Of a stretch of 50,351 nt of DNA, positions 1 to 7,926 are shown piece by piece; position 1 is the stretch's first letter, and the number at the start of each line of letters is the position of its first letter. The position numbers and the translations under genes were made by a program. Source of the DNA: Actinomycetes bacterium (GTDB taxonomy: Bacteria; Actinomycetota; Actinomycetes; Propionibacteriales; Nocardioidaceae); the NCBI GenBank assembly GCA_023396115.1, contig JAEWXC010000029.1, forward strand, positions 1-50,351, in the 5' to 3' direction. The notes under the pieces are model-generated. The model was given only the letters and a program-made list of their open reading frames with translations. It was not told the DNA's origin and made no database searches.

Positions 1-835
1 GCCGGCGGCTGGCGGCGTGGGCCGGCCAGGCACCGAGCGCGACGGCGGCCACGGCGACCACGGCGAGCACGCCCATCGCCCCGGCCCAGACCCACGAGAA
101 CCCCTCGATCCCGGAGATGCCCCAGACCACGACCTGACGGGTGGGCAGCATGTCCAGGACCCGACCGGTGTTGCCGCTCAGCTGCACCGCGAGCGCGGCC
201 ACGGCGACCGCGAGGGTGACGACCCGGATGGTCCAGACCCCCCGGGGGCCGCGGCGGACCAGCTCGGCGGTCCAGGCCACCACCTGGGCAACCGCGGTGG
301 CCGCGACCAGCCACAGCAGGATGAACGGCAGCATCGTGGCCAGCCCGGCGCCGCCGACGATGAACGCGGTGGTGCCGAGCAGGGCACCGGCCTGGAAGAT
401 CCAGGCGATGTTGAGCGGGGCCAGCAGCAGCGCCCCGAGGTGGTCGGTGGTGGGGCTGACCGGGAACACGGTGGCCTCGTCGCGCGGCATCAGTTCACGT
501 CCGCCGCCCGAGGCGACCGCCGAGACCACGGTGAACAGCAGGAAGCCGGTCATCAGGGTGGGCAGCAGCAGGAGCAGCTCGAAGGCGCGGTCGCTGTTGT
601 TGACGCCGGCGCTCGGGTGCAGGGTCGGCAGGGTCGCGGCGCCGATCAGCAGCACCGCCAGCACCGTCGCGGCGATACGCACCCGCCGGGGGTTGCGCAC
701 GTGCCGGGACCGGAACGCGACCAGGTGCCCCACGTCGGCCACGTCGTGCCGCAGCCGCTGCCACCGGCCGAGCGGGGCGGGTGAGCCGGTGACCCGGGTG
801 ACCGGACGGGTGGAGGGTTCAGTCGAGGAGGGCAC
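1..835 (-). CDS. ABC transporter permease, partial (3' end outside window)
   Basis: This reading frame is open from a GTG at 835 to the left edge, giving 278 visible codons. The first 17 bases overlap the 3' end of the ATPase gene, the usual arrangement for a translationally coupled ABC pair. After a basic N-terminal stretch of about 50 residues (RWQRLRHDVADV) come hydrophobic segments such as TVLAVLLIGAATLP, LLLLPTLMTGFLLFTVVSAV and a run rich in Leu, Val and Ala near FILLWLVAATAVAQVVAW, as expected of an integral membrane ABC exporter subunit. The family cannot be fixed because the C-terminus is missing. The start is uncertain: no ATG lies near, and GTG 835 is the best in-frame candidate. 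The substrate is unknown. Confidence 0.72.
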   Translation of the reverse strand, partial: MPSSTEPSTRPVTRVTGSPAPLGRWQRLRHDVADVGHLVAFRSRHVRNPRRVRIAATVLAVLLIGAATLPTLHPSAGVNNSDRAFELLLLLPTLMTGFLLFTVVSAVASGGGRELMPRDEATVFPVSPTTDHLGALLLAPLNIAWIFQAGALLGTTAFIVGGAGLATMLPFILLWLVAATAVAQVVAWTAELVRRGPRGVWTIRVVTLAVAVAALAVQLSGNTGRVLDMLPTRQVVVWGISGIEGFSWVWAGAMGVLAVVAVAAVALGAWPAHAASRR

Positions 836-1526
836 GGTAGGCCACGGCGCCTTCCTCGCCGGCGAGCTGGGCGGCCGCGACCCCGGCGACCCGGGAGCCG
901 CCGCGCAGCACCAGCGCCTCGGTGCACACCTGCACCGCCAGCTCGCGCAGGTGGGTGGAGAGCAGGATCGCCGCACCCCGGGCGCGAGCGTCGCCGATCG
1001 CCTCGAAGGTGGCCTCCACGCCGATCGGGTCGACCCCGTCGAAGGGCTCGTCGAGCAGCAGCACCGCGGGCTCGTGGAAGGTGGCCAGCACCACCGAGAG
1101 CCGACGGCTCATCCCGTGGCTGAAGCCGGTGGTGACCCGGTGCGCGACGTCGCCGAGCTCGAAACGCTCGAGCAGCTCACGGGCGCGGGACTCCCACCCG
1201 GTCATCCGGCGCAGCCGGGCCGAGAGCTGCAGGTGCTCCCACGGGGTGGCCCGCGGGACCAGTCCGCCGACGTCGGGGCAGTAGCCGACCGCGCGCTTGA
1301 CCGCCAGCGGGTCGACGGCGACGTCGATCCCGGCCACCGTGACCGAACCGCTGGTGGGCGGCACCACGCCGGCCAGCACCCGCATCGTCGTCGACTTGCC
1401 GGCACCGTTGCGACCCAGCAGGGCGCTCGCCTCTCCGGCCTGCGCCACCAGGTCGACGCCGGCGACCGCCTCCACCTCGCCGAACCGGACGTGCAGGTCC
1501 TGCACGACCACTGCTCCCGCTCCCAT
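819..1526 (-). CDS. ABC transporter ATP-binding protein (exporter type)
   Basis: A 235-residue nucleotide-binding subunit that would power the overlapping permease downstream. Walker A is GRNGAGKST near residue 40, Walker B is VLLLDEPFDGVDP, and the H-loop is LLSTHL. The signature motif is unusual: FSHGMSRRLSVV stands where LSGGQ-type sequence is expected, a degenerate form met in some ABC-2 type exporters. ATG 1526 is chosen because it is preceded by GGGAGGAT and begins exactly before the ABC core; a longer in-frame extension upstream is low-complexity and runs through an intergenic repeat. Substrate unknown; efflux is inferred from the single-domain ATPase plus separate permease without a binding protein. 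Confidence 0.88.
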   Translation of the reverse strand: MGAGAVVVQDLHVRFGEVEAVAGVDLVAQAGEASALLGRNGAGKSTTMRVLAGVVPPTSGSVTVAGIDVAVDPLAVKRAVGYCPDVGGLVPRATPWEHLQLSARLRRMTGWESRARELLERFELGDVAHRVTTGFSHGMSRRLSVVLATFHEPAVLLLDEPFDGVDPIGVEATFEAIGDARARGAAILLSTHLRELAVQVCTEALVLRGGSRVAGVAAAQLAGEEGAVAYRALLD

Positions 1527-1604
1527 GGGGGCATCCTCCCGGCTGGCGGCTGTCTCCGTCCCGGGAACCGCGAACTCTGCTGCGGGGAGTGGCCGGGGTC
1601 TCGG

Positions 1605-1684
1605 GGTCTCGGCAAGCTCGACCACCGGAGGCGCCACTCGACCACCGGCGGGCGGTCTCGGGTCTCGGCACGCTCGACCGGTGG
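1605..1684. repeat. Two copies of the GGTGGTCGAGC-type intergenic element
   Basis: Copies at 1605-1628 and 1661-1684, reading as GGTCTCGGCAAGCTCGACC on the plus strand, with a decayed piece (CTCGACCACCGG) between them. They lie between the ABC ATPase start and the fadB terminator. The same element recurs near 9.75, 20.5 and 25.3 kb in this window. No coding potential is seen. Confidence 0.75.
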
Positions 1685-1697
1685 AGGCCCGGGAACG

Positions 1698-1734
1698 ACG
1701 ACGCCCGACCCGCGGCGTGCGGGTCGGGCGTCGT
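1698..1734 (-). terminator. Terminator-like hairpin after fadB
   Basis: A perfect 16-bp stem (1698-1713 with 1719-1734) and 5-nt loop lies 13 nt beyond the fadB stop codon. No long U-tract follows, which is common for actinobacterial terminators. Confidence 0.75.
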
Positions 1735-1746
1735 GGTGGGCCGGGG

Positions 1747-3963
1747 TCAGGCGGGGAACGCCTCGCCGGTGCTGGCCTGCTGCTCGGCGATGCCGCGCAG
1801 GTAGGCGCTCGGGCGGAACCGCTCACCGTAGGCGTCGGCCAGCTCGTCGGCGCGGGCACAGAACGCGGCCACCCCGATCTCGCCGTCACGCTCGTACCCG
1901 CGCATGAACTGCGCGGCGCCGCCGGTGTGGGCGGGGAACCCGATGCCCATGATCGAGCCGATGTTGGCGGCCGCCGCGGAGGTGATCACACCCTCCTCGA
2001 AGCACTTGGCGGTCTCCAGGGCCTCGATGAACAGCATCCGGTCCTTCACGTCGGCGAAGGGGATCTGCTCCTCAGCCGGCGGGAACTCGGTCGCCAGACC
2101 GGGCCACATGCCGGCCCGGCGACCGTCGGCGTACTCGTAGAAGCCGGCGCCCTTGACCCGCGAGGAGCGGCCCAGCTCGACCATCCGGGCGACCACGCGG
2201 TCGCTGGGGGTCTCGGCGTACTCGACGCCGTCGCGCTCGGCGGCCTCCTTGGTGGCCTTGCGGATCTTGGCCATCAGCTCCATGTTGAGCTCATCGCTGA
2301 TCTGCAGCGGACCCACCGGGTAGCCGTCCTGCAGCGCGGCCCGCTCGATCGACCAGGGCTGGACGCCCTCGCCGAGCATGGTGAGGCCCTCGTTGATCTG
2401 GGTCCCGATCACCCGGCTGGTGTAGAACCCGCGGCTGTCGTTGACCACGATCGGGGTCTTGCGCAGCTGCTGGACCACGTCGTAGGCCTTGGCCAGCGCC
2501 GCGTCGGAGGTCTCCTTGCCGCGGATGATCTCCACCAGCGGCATCTTGTCGACGGGGCTGAAGAAGTGCAGGCCGATGAAGTCGGCCGGGCGGTCCACGC
2601 CCACCGCGAGCTCGGAGATCGGCAGCGTGGAGGTGTTGGAGCACAGCAGCGCGTCCGGGTTCACGTGCGCGGCGACCTCGGCGAAGACCTGCTGCTTGAG
2701 CGCCGGGTCCTCGAAGACGGCCTCGATGACCAGGTCGCAGCCGGCCAGGTCGGCGGCATCGGTGGTGGGGTGGATCCGGGCCAGCAGCTCCGCGGACTTC
2801 TCCGGGGTCAGCCGACCGCGCTCGACGGCCTTGGCGTTGATCTTCTCGCTGTAGGCCTTGCCCTTCGCGGCACCCTCGGCGGTGACGTCCTTGAGCACGA
2901 CCTCCATGCCGGCGCGGGCACACGAGTAGGCGATGCCGGCGCCCATCATCCCGGCACCCAGGACACCGACCTTGGTCGCCTTCCACCGGTCGAAGCCGTC
3001 GGGGCGCAGCGAACCCGACCCGATCGCGGACATGTCGAAGAAGAACGCCTGGATCATGTCCTTGGACTGCTGGGAGGTGATCAGACTGGTCAGGTAGCGC
3101 GACTCGATCCGGCTGGCGGTGTCGAAGTCGACCTGGGCGCCCTCGACCGCGGCGGCCAGGATCGCCTTCTGGGCGCGGAAGTCGGCGCCCTTGAGCTGCT
3201 TGCGCAGCATCGCCGGGAGCGCGGGCAGCATGCCGGCCAGGGCCGGGGACTTCGGGGAGCCGCCGGGCATCTTGTAGCCGGGGGCGTCCCACGGGTTGGT
3301 GGCGGCCGCCTTGGTGGCCTCCTCGTCACCGGTGTTGGCCAGGATCCACGCCTTCGCGGCGGGGACGAGCTCCTCGCGGGTGGCGACCAGCTCGTCGACC
3401 AGGCCCTTGGCCAGCGCCGCGGAGGGCTTGAGGCGCGGGCCCTGGAGCAGCACCTCCATCAGGGCGGTGGTGAGGCCGAGTAGGCGGGTCACGCGGGTGA
3501 CGCCGCCACCGCCGGGCAGCAGGCCCAGGCTCGCCTCGGGCAGGCCGACCTCGACGCGCGGGTCGTCGACCAGGATCCGGCGGTTGGTGGCCAGGCAGAT
3601 CTCGAACCCGCCACCCAGGGCGGCGCCGTTGATCGCGGCGACCACCGGGCGCGGGTACAGCTCGAGGCGACGCAGACCGGCCTTGACCGCCTCGCCGGTC
3701 TCGAAGACCGCCTGGGCGTCGGCCTTGGTGGTGGTGACCATGTTCTTGAGGTTGCCCCCGGCGAAGAAGGTCTTCTTGGCCGACGCGACGACCACGCCGC
3801 GGACCTCGTCGACCTCGGCGTAGAGGCGATCGACGGCCGCAGCCATCGACTCCTTGTAGAGGTCGTTCATGGTGTTGGCGCTCGCGTTCGGGTCGTCGAG
3901 CGTCAGGGTGACGATGTTGTCGGCGTCCTTGTCGTAGCGGACGGCGCTGGTGTTCTCAGTCAT
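1747..3963 (-). CDS. fadB: Fatty-acid oxidation multifunctional protein (enoyl-CoA hydratase / 3-hydroxyacyl-CoA dehydrogenase)
   Basis: A 738-residue two-domain enzyme that hydrates 2-enoyl-CoA and oxidises the 3-hydroxyacyl-CoA with NAD. The N-terminal crotonase domain shows the oxyanion-hole segment FFAGGNLKNM, then GAALGGGFE (Glu121) and GLPEASLGLLPG (Glu143), the two expected catalytic glutamates. The dehydrogenase part begins near residue 331 with the dinucleotide motif VGVLGAGMMGAG and contains LHFFSPVDKMPLVE with catalytic His466. The C-terminal helical domain is complete and length is typical of FadB/FadJ. It lies 27 nt after fadA on the same strand, so the two make the alpha and beta parts of a trifunctional complex. 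Transcription is probably from the MerR-type promoter ahead of fadA. FadJ is an equally possible name. Confidence 0.95.
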   Translation of the reverse strand: MTENTSAVRYDKDADNIVTLTLDDPNASANTMNDLYKESMAAAVDRLYAEVDEVRGVVVASAKKTFFAGGNLKNMVTTTKADAQAVFETGEAVKAGLRRLELYPRPVVAAINGAALGGGFEICLATNRRILVDDPRVEVGLPEASLGLLPGGGGVTRVTRLLGLTTALMEVLLQGPRLKPSAALAKGLVDELVATREELVPAAKAWILANTGDEEATKAAATNPWDAPGYKMPGGSPKSPALAGMLPALPAMLRKQLKGADFRAQKAILAAAVEGAQVDFDTASRIESRYLTSLITSQQSKDMIQAFFFDMSAIGSGSLRPDGFDRWKATKVGVLGAGMMGAGIAYSCARAGMEVVLKDVTAEGAAKGKAYSEKINAKAVERGRLTPEKSAELLARIHPTTDAADLAGCDLVIEAVFEDPALKQQVFAEVAAHVNPDALLCSNTSTLPISELAVGVDRPADFIGLHFFSPVDKMPLVEIIRGKETSDAALAKAYDVVQQLRKTPIVVNDSRGFYTSRVIGTQINEGLTMLGEGVQPWSIERAALQDGYPVGPLQISDELNMELMAKIRKATKEAAERDGVEYAETPSDRVVARMVELGRSSRVKGAGFYEYADGRRAGMWPGLATEFPPAEEQIPFADVKDRMLFIEALETAKCFEEGVITSAAAANIGSIMGIGFPAHTGGAAQFMRGYERDGEIGVAAFCARADELADAYGERFRPSAYLRGIAEQQASTGEAFPA

Positions 3964-3990
3964 CAGTTTCTTCCTTGTCCGTACGGGAGG

Positions 3991-5202
3991 TCAGACCAGC
4001 TCGACGATGGTCGCGATGCCCATGCCGCCGCCGACGCACAGCGTGGCCAGGCCGCGGCGCTGGCCGCGGCGCTCCAGCTCGTCGACCAGGGTGCCGAGGA
4101 TCATCGCGCCGGTCGCGCCCAGCGGGTGACCCATCGCGATCGCGCCGCCGTTGACGTTGGTGATCTCGTCGGTGATGCCCATGTCGCGCATGAACCGCAT
4201 CGCCACCGAGGCGAAGGCCTCGTTGATCTCGAACAGGTCGATGTCCTCGACGCCCAGGCCGGCCTTGGCCAGCGCCTTGCGGGCCGCCGGGGCGGGGCCG
4301 GTCAGCATGATCACCGGGTCGGCGCCGGAGACGGCGGTGGCAATGATCCGGGCCCGCGGGGTCAGGCCCAGGTCGACCCCGACCTGCTCGGAGCCGATGG
4401 CGACCAGGGCGGCGCCGTCGACGATGCCCGAGGAGTTGCCGGCGTGGTGGACGTGGTTGATCTTCTCGACCCAGTGGTACTTCTCCAGGGCCACGTCGTC
4501 GAAGCCCGCGTCCCGGCCGATCCCGGCGAAGGACGGCTTGAGGCCGGCCAGGCCCTCGGCGGTCGTGGTGGGGCGGATCGTCTCGTCGGTGTCCAGGACC
4601 GTGATGCCGTTGAGGTCCTTGACCGGCACCACCGAGCGGCTGAACCGGCCCTCTGACCAGGCGGCGGCGGCCCGGGCGTGCGACTGCGCGGCGTAGGTGT
4701 CGACGTCCTCGCGGGTCCAGCCCTCCAGGGTCGCGATCAGGTCGGCGCCGATGCCCTGGGGCACGAAGCCGGACTTCAGCGCGGTGGCCGGGTCGGAGGC
4801 CCAGGCGCCGCCGTCGGAGCCCATCGGCACCCGGCTCATCGACTCGACGCCGCCGGCGATGATCAGGTCCTCGAAGCCTCCGCGGACCCGCCCGGCGGCC
4901 TGGTTGACGGCCTCCAGTCCCGAGGCGCAGAAGCGGTTGAGCTGCACGCCTGCGACGGTGTCGGGGTACCCGGCGGCGATGACGGCGGTCTTGGCCAGGT
5001 CGCCGCCCTGGTCGCCGACCGGGGAGACGATGCCGAGCACCAGGTCGTCGACCCGGTTGGTGTCCAGGCTGGGGTTGCGGACCTTCAGCTCGTCGAGGAG
5101 CCCGACGACCAGGTCGACCGGCTTGACCTCGTGCAGCGAACCGGCGGCCTTGCCCTTGCCGCGCGGCGTGCGGAGGTGGTCGTACACGAATGCTTCTGCC
5201 AT
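3991..5202 (-). CDS. fadA: Acetyl-CoA C-acyltransferase (3-ketoacyl-CoA thiolase)
   Basis: A 403-residue thiolase that cleaves 3-ketoacyl-CoA with CoA in the last step of beta-oxidation. The nucleophile lies in NRFCASGLEAVN (Cys92), the His motif is GGAIAMGHPLGATG, and the second active-site Cys is in CVGGGMGIA close to the C-terminus. Length and motif order are standard. ATG 5202 is preceded by AAGGAA at normal spacing. First gene of a fadA-fadB operon, divergent from a MerR regulator. Its promoter has TTGACG and CACAAT hexamers 19 bp apart with a palindrome between them, so control by the neighbouring MerR protein is inferred. Confidence 0.95.
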   Translation of the reverse strand: MAEAFVYDHLRTPRGKGKAAGSLHEVKPVDLVVGLLDELKVRNPSLDTNRVDDLVLGIVSPVGDQGGDLAKTAVIAAGYPDTVAGVQLNRFCASGLEAVNQAAGRVRGGFEDLIIAGGVESMSRVPMGSDGGAWASDPATALKSGFVPQGIGADLIATLEGWTREDVDTYAAQSHARAAAAWSEGRFSRSVVPVKDLNGITVLDTDETIRPTTTAEGLAGLKPSFAGIGRDAGFDDVALEKYHWVEKINHVHHAGNSSGIVDGAALVAIGSEQVGVDLGLTPRARIIATAVSGADPVIMLTGPAPAARKALAKAGLGVEDIDLFEINEAFASVAMRFMRDMGITDEITNVNGGAIAMGHPLGATGAMILGTLVDELERRGQRRGLATLCVGGGMGIATIVELV

Positions 5203-5257
5203 GACGTTCCTTGCATCAGGGGCGGGCCGCAGCGCGCCGCGGGGAGTGTGCGCGATG

Positions 5258-5288
5258 ATTGTGACACCATTACTGTCACGATCGTCAA
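5258..5288 (-). promoter_or_regulatory. MerR-type promoter and operator of fadA-fadB
   Basis: On the minus strand the -35 hexamer TTGACG (5288-5283) and the -10 hexamer CACAAT (5263-5258) are separated by 19 bp. The palindrome GTGACA-N7-TGTCAC (5261-5279) lies across the spacer. An over-long spacer with a centred dyad is the hallmark of MerR-activated promoters. The same palindrome with the same spacing recurs at 12817-12835. Confidence 0.7.
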
Positions 5289-5309
5289 GACCACTCCGAG
5301 GAGGCAGGG

Positions 5310-6023
5310 ATGAACAGCCAGGGCGACCTGCTCTCCATCGACGAGCTGTGTGCCCGGGTCCAGATGAGCGTGCGCAACGTGCGCTTCTACACGACCCGGG
5401 GTCTGGTGCCCCCGCCGATCCGGCAGGGCCGCAGCGGCTACTACGCCGCCGAGCACGTGGCCCGCCTGGAGCTGGTCCGCGAGCTGCAGAGCCACGGGTT
5501 CACGCTCTCGGCGATCGAGAAGTACCTGGCCTCGATCCCCGCCGACGCCACCCCGGAGGACATCGCCCTGCACCGCACGATGCTGGCGCCCTGGGTGGCC
5601 GAGCTGCCGGTGGAGATGGACCGCCACGAGCTGTCCGCCCGGGTCGGCCGCGAGCTGAGCGACGCCGACCTGGCCACGCTGGCCGTGCTCGGCATCGTGT
5701 CGGGCCCCGGCCCGTACCGGGTCAGCACCTCCCAGCTCGGCGTCGGCCTGAACCTGCTGGAGCTGGGCTTCCCGCCCGAGGCGGCCGCGGCTGCCGGGGC
5801 GATCTACGCCAAGCACGGGCAGGAGCTGGCCGAGGAGCTCAACGAGGTGTTCCGCACGATGGTGTGGCCCGTCTACTCCGACGACCCGACCACCGAGCAG
5901 GCCGAGAAGCTGCAGCTGATCGTGGAGCGGCTCAAGCCCCTCTCGATCGCGTCCCTGGTCGCCGCCTACGAGGCCGCGATCGACGCGAGCAAGCGGGAGC
6001 GGATCGAGCGCCGCACCCGCTGA
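5310..6023 (+). CDS. MerR family transcriptional regulator
   Basis: A 237-residue regulator. The N-terminal winged helix-turn-helix is LSIDELCARVQMSVRNVRFY followed by TTRGLVPPPIRQGRSGYY, the MerR wing pattern, then the helix ARLELVRELQSHGFTLSAIEKYL. The remaining ~150 residues form an effector domain I do not recognise; no MerR-type metal-binding Cys cluster is seen, so a small organic ligand is likelier than a metal. ATG 5310 has a strong GAGGAGGCAGGG ribosome site. It is divergent from fadA across 107 bp that contain the palindromic operator, and that operator is repeated at the racemase gene, so an acyl-CoA-responsive regulator of fatty-acid catabolism is inferred. Confidence 0.9.
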   Translation: MNSQGDLLSIDELCARVQMSVRNVRFYTTRGLVPPPIRQGRSGYYAAEHVARLELVRELQSHGFTLSAIEKYLASIPADATPEDIALHRTMLAPWVAELPVEMDRHELSARVGRELSDADLATLAVLGIVSGPGPYRVSTSQLGVGLNLLELGFPPEAAAAAGAIYAKHGQELAEELNEVFRTMVWPVYSDDPTTEQAEKLQLIVERLKPLSIASLVAAYEAAIDASKRERIERRTR

Positions 6024-6035
6024 GCTCGCTCCGCG

Positions 6036-6896
6036 TCACCTCAGGGGCTTGAACGTCGCCCGTCCGACGACCACCTTGTGGTGCGAGTTCGTGCTGGGCA
6101 TCTTGACGGTCTTGCCGACGCGCTTCTTCCCCACCCCGGGCGAGGAGACGAAGAAGTAGTCGATCTTCTTGTTCTTCTTCGTGGTGGTGACCTGCATGTC
6201 ACGGCACGGGGTGCCGCAGGTCATCTGGTCGCCCTCCCAGAAGGTGCCCGTCGAGGCCGTGCCGGCGGCATCCTTGCCGACCTTGTAGATCGGGTTGAGC
6301 GAGGCCTCGGTGGGTGCCGCGTTGAAGTCGCCGGTGAGGATGACCCGGTCCCCCTTCTTGACGTACCCGTTGACCGCCGTCGCGATCGTCGCGGCCTGGG
6401 CGGCGCGGTCGGCCGGGGCGTTGGTGCCACCGACGGCCAGGTGCGTGGTGCAGACGACCAGGCGGGCCACTCCCGCGCCGATGACCGGGACGCACAGCGC
6501 CCCGAAGTGACCGCCCGGGGAGCGCACACCGAGGTCGATCGTGCGCTTCTTGCCGAGCCGGTGCTTGCTGACCACCGCGACGCCCTTCATCTTCTTGGCG
6601 TCCTTCACCTTCTTGCCGCCGCAGTCCTTGTGCGCGATGCGCGGCGCGAACGACACCTTCCAGCCCCGCTTGCGCAGGGAGGCGGCCTGCCGGACGCAGA
6701 TCTCCTGGAACGTGTAGGCGTCCGCGCCCTTGGTGGCCAGCCCGGCGCGGGTTCCCAGACCGTCGGTGTTGTGCGACACCACCATGACCTTGGTCCCGGC
6801 AGCTCGCGGCGTTGACTCCGGGCCCGCGTCGGCCGGGACGGAGGTCCCGAGGCTCAGGAGCAGGGCAGTACCGAGGATCGCGCCGAGTCGCTTCAT
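6036..6896 (-). CDS. Secreted endonuclease/exonuclease/phosphatase-fold protein (copy 1)
   Basis: A 286-residue predicted exported protein. ATG 6896 gives a classical signal peptide (MKRLGAILGTALLLSLGTS, then VPADAG) and has GGGGACGGGG ahead of it; the longer frame upstream is not credible. Family motifs in order are VVSHNTDG, FQEIC (metal-binding Glu), TTHLAVGG, LTGDFNAAPT (Asp/Asn pair), KIDYFF and SHHKVVV with the catalytic His. Several Cys residues (CVRQ, DCGGKK, CGTPC) suggest disulfides outside the cell. It may hydrolyse nucleic acid or phosphoester substrates; which one cannot be read. Its paralogue lies just upstream, 65 bp away. Confidence 0.88.
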   Translation of the reverse strand: MKRLGAILGTALLLSLGTSVPADAGPESTPRAAGTKVMVVSHNTDGLGTRAGLATKGADAYTFQEICVRQAASLRKRGWKVSFAPRIAHKDCGGKKVKDAKKMKGVAVVSKHRLGKKRTIDLGVRSPGGHFGALCVPVIGAGVARLVVCTTHLAVGGTNAPADRAAQAATIATAVNGYVKKGDRVILTGDFNAAPTEASLNPIYKVGKDAAGTASTGTFWEGDQMTCGTPCRDMQVTTTKKNKKIDYFFVSSPGVGKKRVGKTVKMPSTNSHHKVVVGRATFKPLR

Positions 6897-6961
6897 CCCC
6901 GTCCCCTGCCCGGCCCGGGCGGACCTCAAACGGCAGTCACCCGCGGGCTCCCTGCGGTGCC

Positions 6962-7855
6962 TCAGCGGAACGGGATCGAGGCGACCACCACGTGGTGACC
7001 CTGCCCCTCGACGGTGGAGTCGGTGAGGTCCTTGCGGAGCTTGCCGACCCGGACCTGCTTGGTCGGGGCGAAGACGTAGTCCAGGCGGCGTCCCTTGCGC
7101 GCGGGCTTGTCCGGCGTCGCCGCCCGCGCGTCCGTGGTGGCCTCCATCTGTCGGCACGCGACCCGGGGGCACCAGTCGGGCTGGTCGGCCTCGGCCCACA
7201 AGCCGGTGCCCGCGGCGTCGAACCAGTTGACGAAGAGCGGGTCGGTGGGCTCCATGTTGAAGTCGCCGGTGACGACCACCCGACGCTTCTGCTTGTTCAC
7301 CATGCCCCCGATCTCGCGGCGCAGGATCTTCATCTGCTTCTTCCGGGCCACCTTGCCGTTGACGTACCCGTCCTCACCCTTCGTGCCGTACGACAGCGCC
7401 AGGTGGGTGGTGCACACCCAGGTGTTCTTCACCCCTGTGCCCCCGACCCGGGCGCACAGCGCGTTGAAGTCGTGGGTCGAGTACGTGCCGAGGTCGATGA
7501 CCTTCCTCTGCGTCAGCTTGCGGGTTGGGGACACCAGCGCGATGCCCTTCTTCCCGGCTGTGCCGTCCGGCTTCGGGCAGTGCTCGTGCGTCACCCGCGG
7601 CTCGAACATCACCGCGTACTTCGTCTTGAGTGCCTTGGCCTCGCTCCGGCAGATCTCCTGGAAGGCGACCACGTCCAGGTCCTTCCCGAGCGCGAGCGCC
7701 TTCTCCATCGCCGTGTCCGTACCCCGGCCGTCGGTGTTGTGGTGCACCACCGTGATGACCTTGTCCTTGGTCCCGGCGGCGCTGGCGCCGGCAGCGGGAA
7801 CGGTCACCGAGGCAGCGACGACGACCGCGGCCGTCAGCAGGGAGCGCAGGTTCAT
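6962..7855 (-). CDS. Secreted endonuclease/exonuclease/phosphatase-fold protein (copy 2)
   Basis: A 297-residue paralogue of the preceding downstream gene. It begins with a signal peptide (MNLRSLLTAAVVVAASVTVP, with AGASAA as likely cleavage region). Motifs are VVHHNTDG, FQEICR, CTTHLALS, VVTGDFNMEPTDP, RLDYVF and GHHVVVAS, matching the Mg-dependent phosphoesterase active site. Identity with copy 1 is patchy outside the motifs, so the duplication is old. The two genes form a same-strand pair separated by 65 bp. Extracellular nuclease or phosphodiesterase activity is inferred from fold and signal peptide only. Confidence 0.88.
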   Translation of the reverse strand: MNLRSLLTAAVVVAASVTVPAAGASAAGTKDKVITVVHHNTDGRGTDTAMEKALALGKDLDVVAFQEICRSEAKALKTKYAVMFEPRVTHEHCPKPDGTAGKKGIALVSPTRKLTQRKVIDLGTYSTHDFNALCARVGGTGVKNTWVCTTHLALSYGTKGEDGYVNGKVARKKQMKILRREIGGMVNKQKRRVVVTGDFNMEPTDPLFVNWFDAAGTGLWAEADQPDWCPRVACRQMEATTDARAATPDKPARKGRRLDYVFAPTKQVRVGKLRKDLTDSTVEGQGHHVVVASIPFR

Positions 7856-7869
7856 GCCCCGCAGATGCC

Positions 7870-7906
7870 CGTGGGGGCGGCCCGCGAAACGCGGACCGCC
7901 CCCACG
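7870..7906 (-). terminator. Terminator-like hairpin after the DEAD-box helicase gene
   Basis: A 17-bp stem with one mismatch (7870-7886 with 7890-7906) and a 3-nt loop lies 20 nt beyond the helicase stop and just ahead of the secreted-protein gene. It would separate the two transcription units. Confidence 0.72.
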
Positions 7907-7926
7907 GACGTCGATCGGGTCGCCGG

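Noticed and set aside
1297..3483. Long plus-strand frame (728 codons) opposite fadB
   Set aside because: It is the antisense shadow of a gene with clear catalytic motifs; its composition is the biased Gly/Arg/Asp pattern of high-GC shadows.
6897..7199. N-terminal extension of secreted protein copy 1
   Set aside because: The extension overlaps the paralogue and is Arg/Gly-rich shadow sequence, whereas ATG 6896 gives a good signal peptide and ribosome site.
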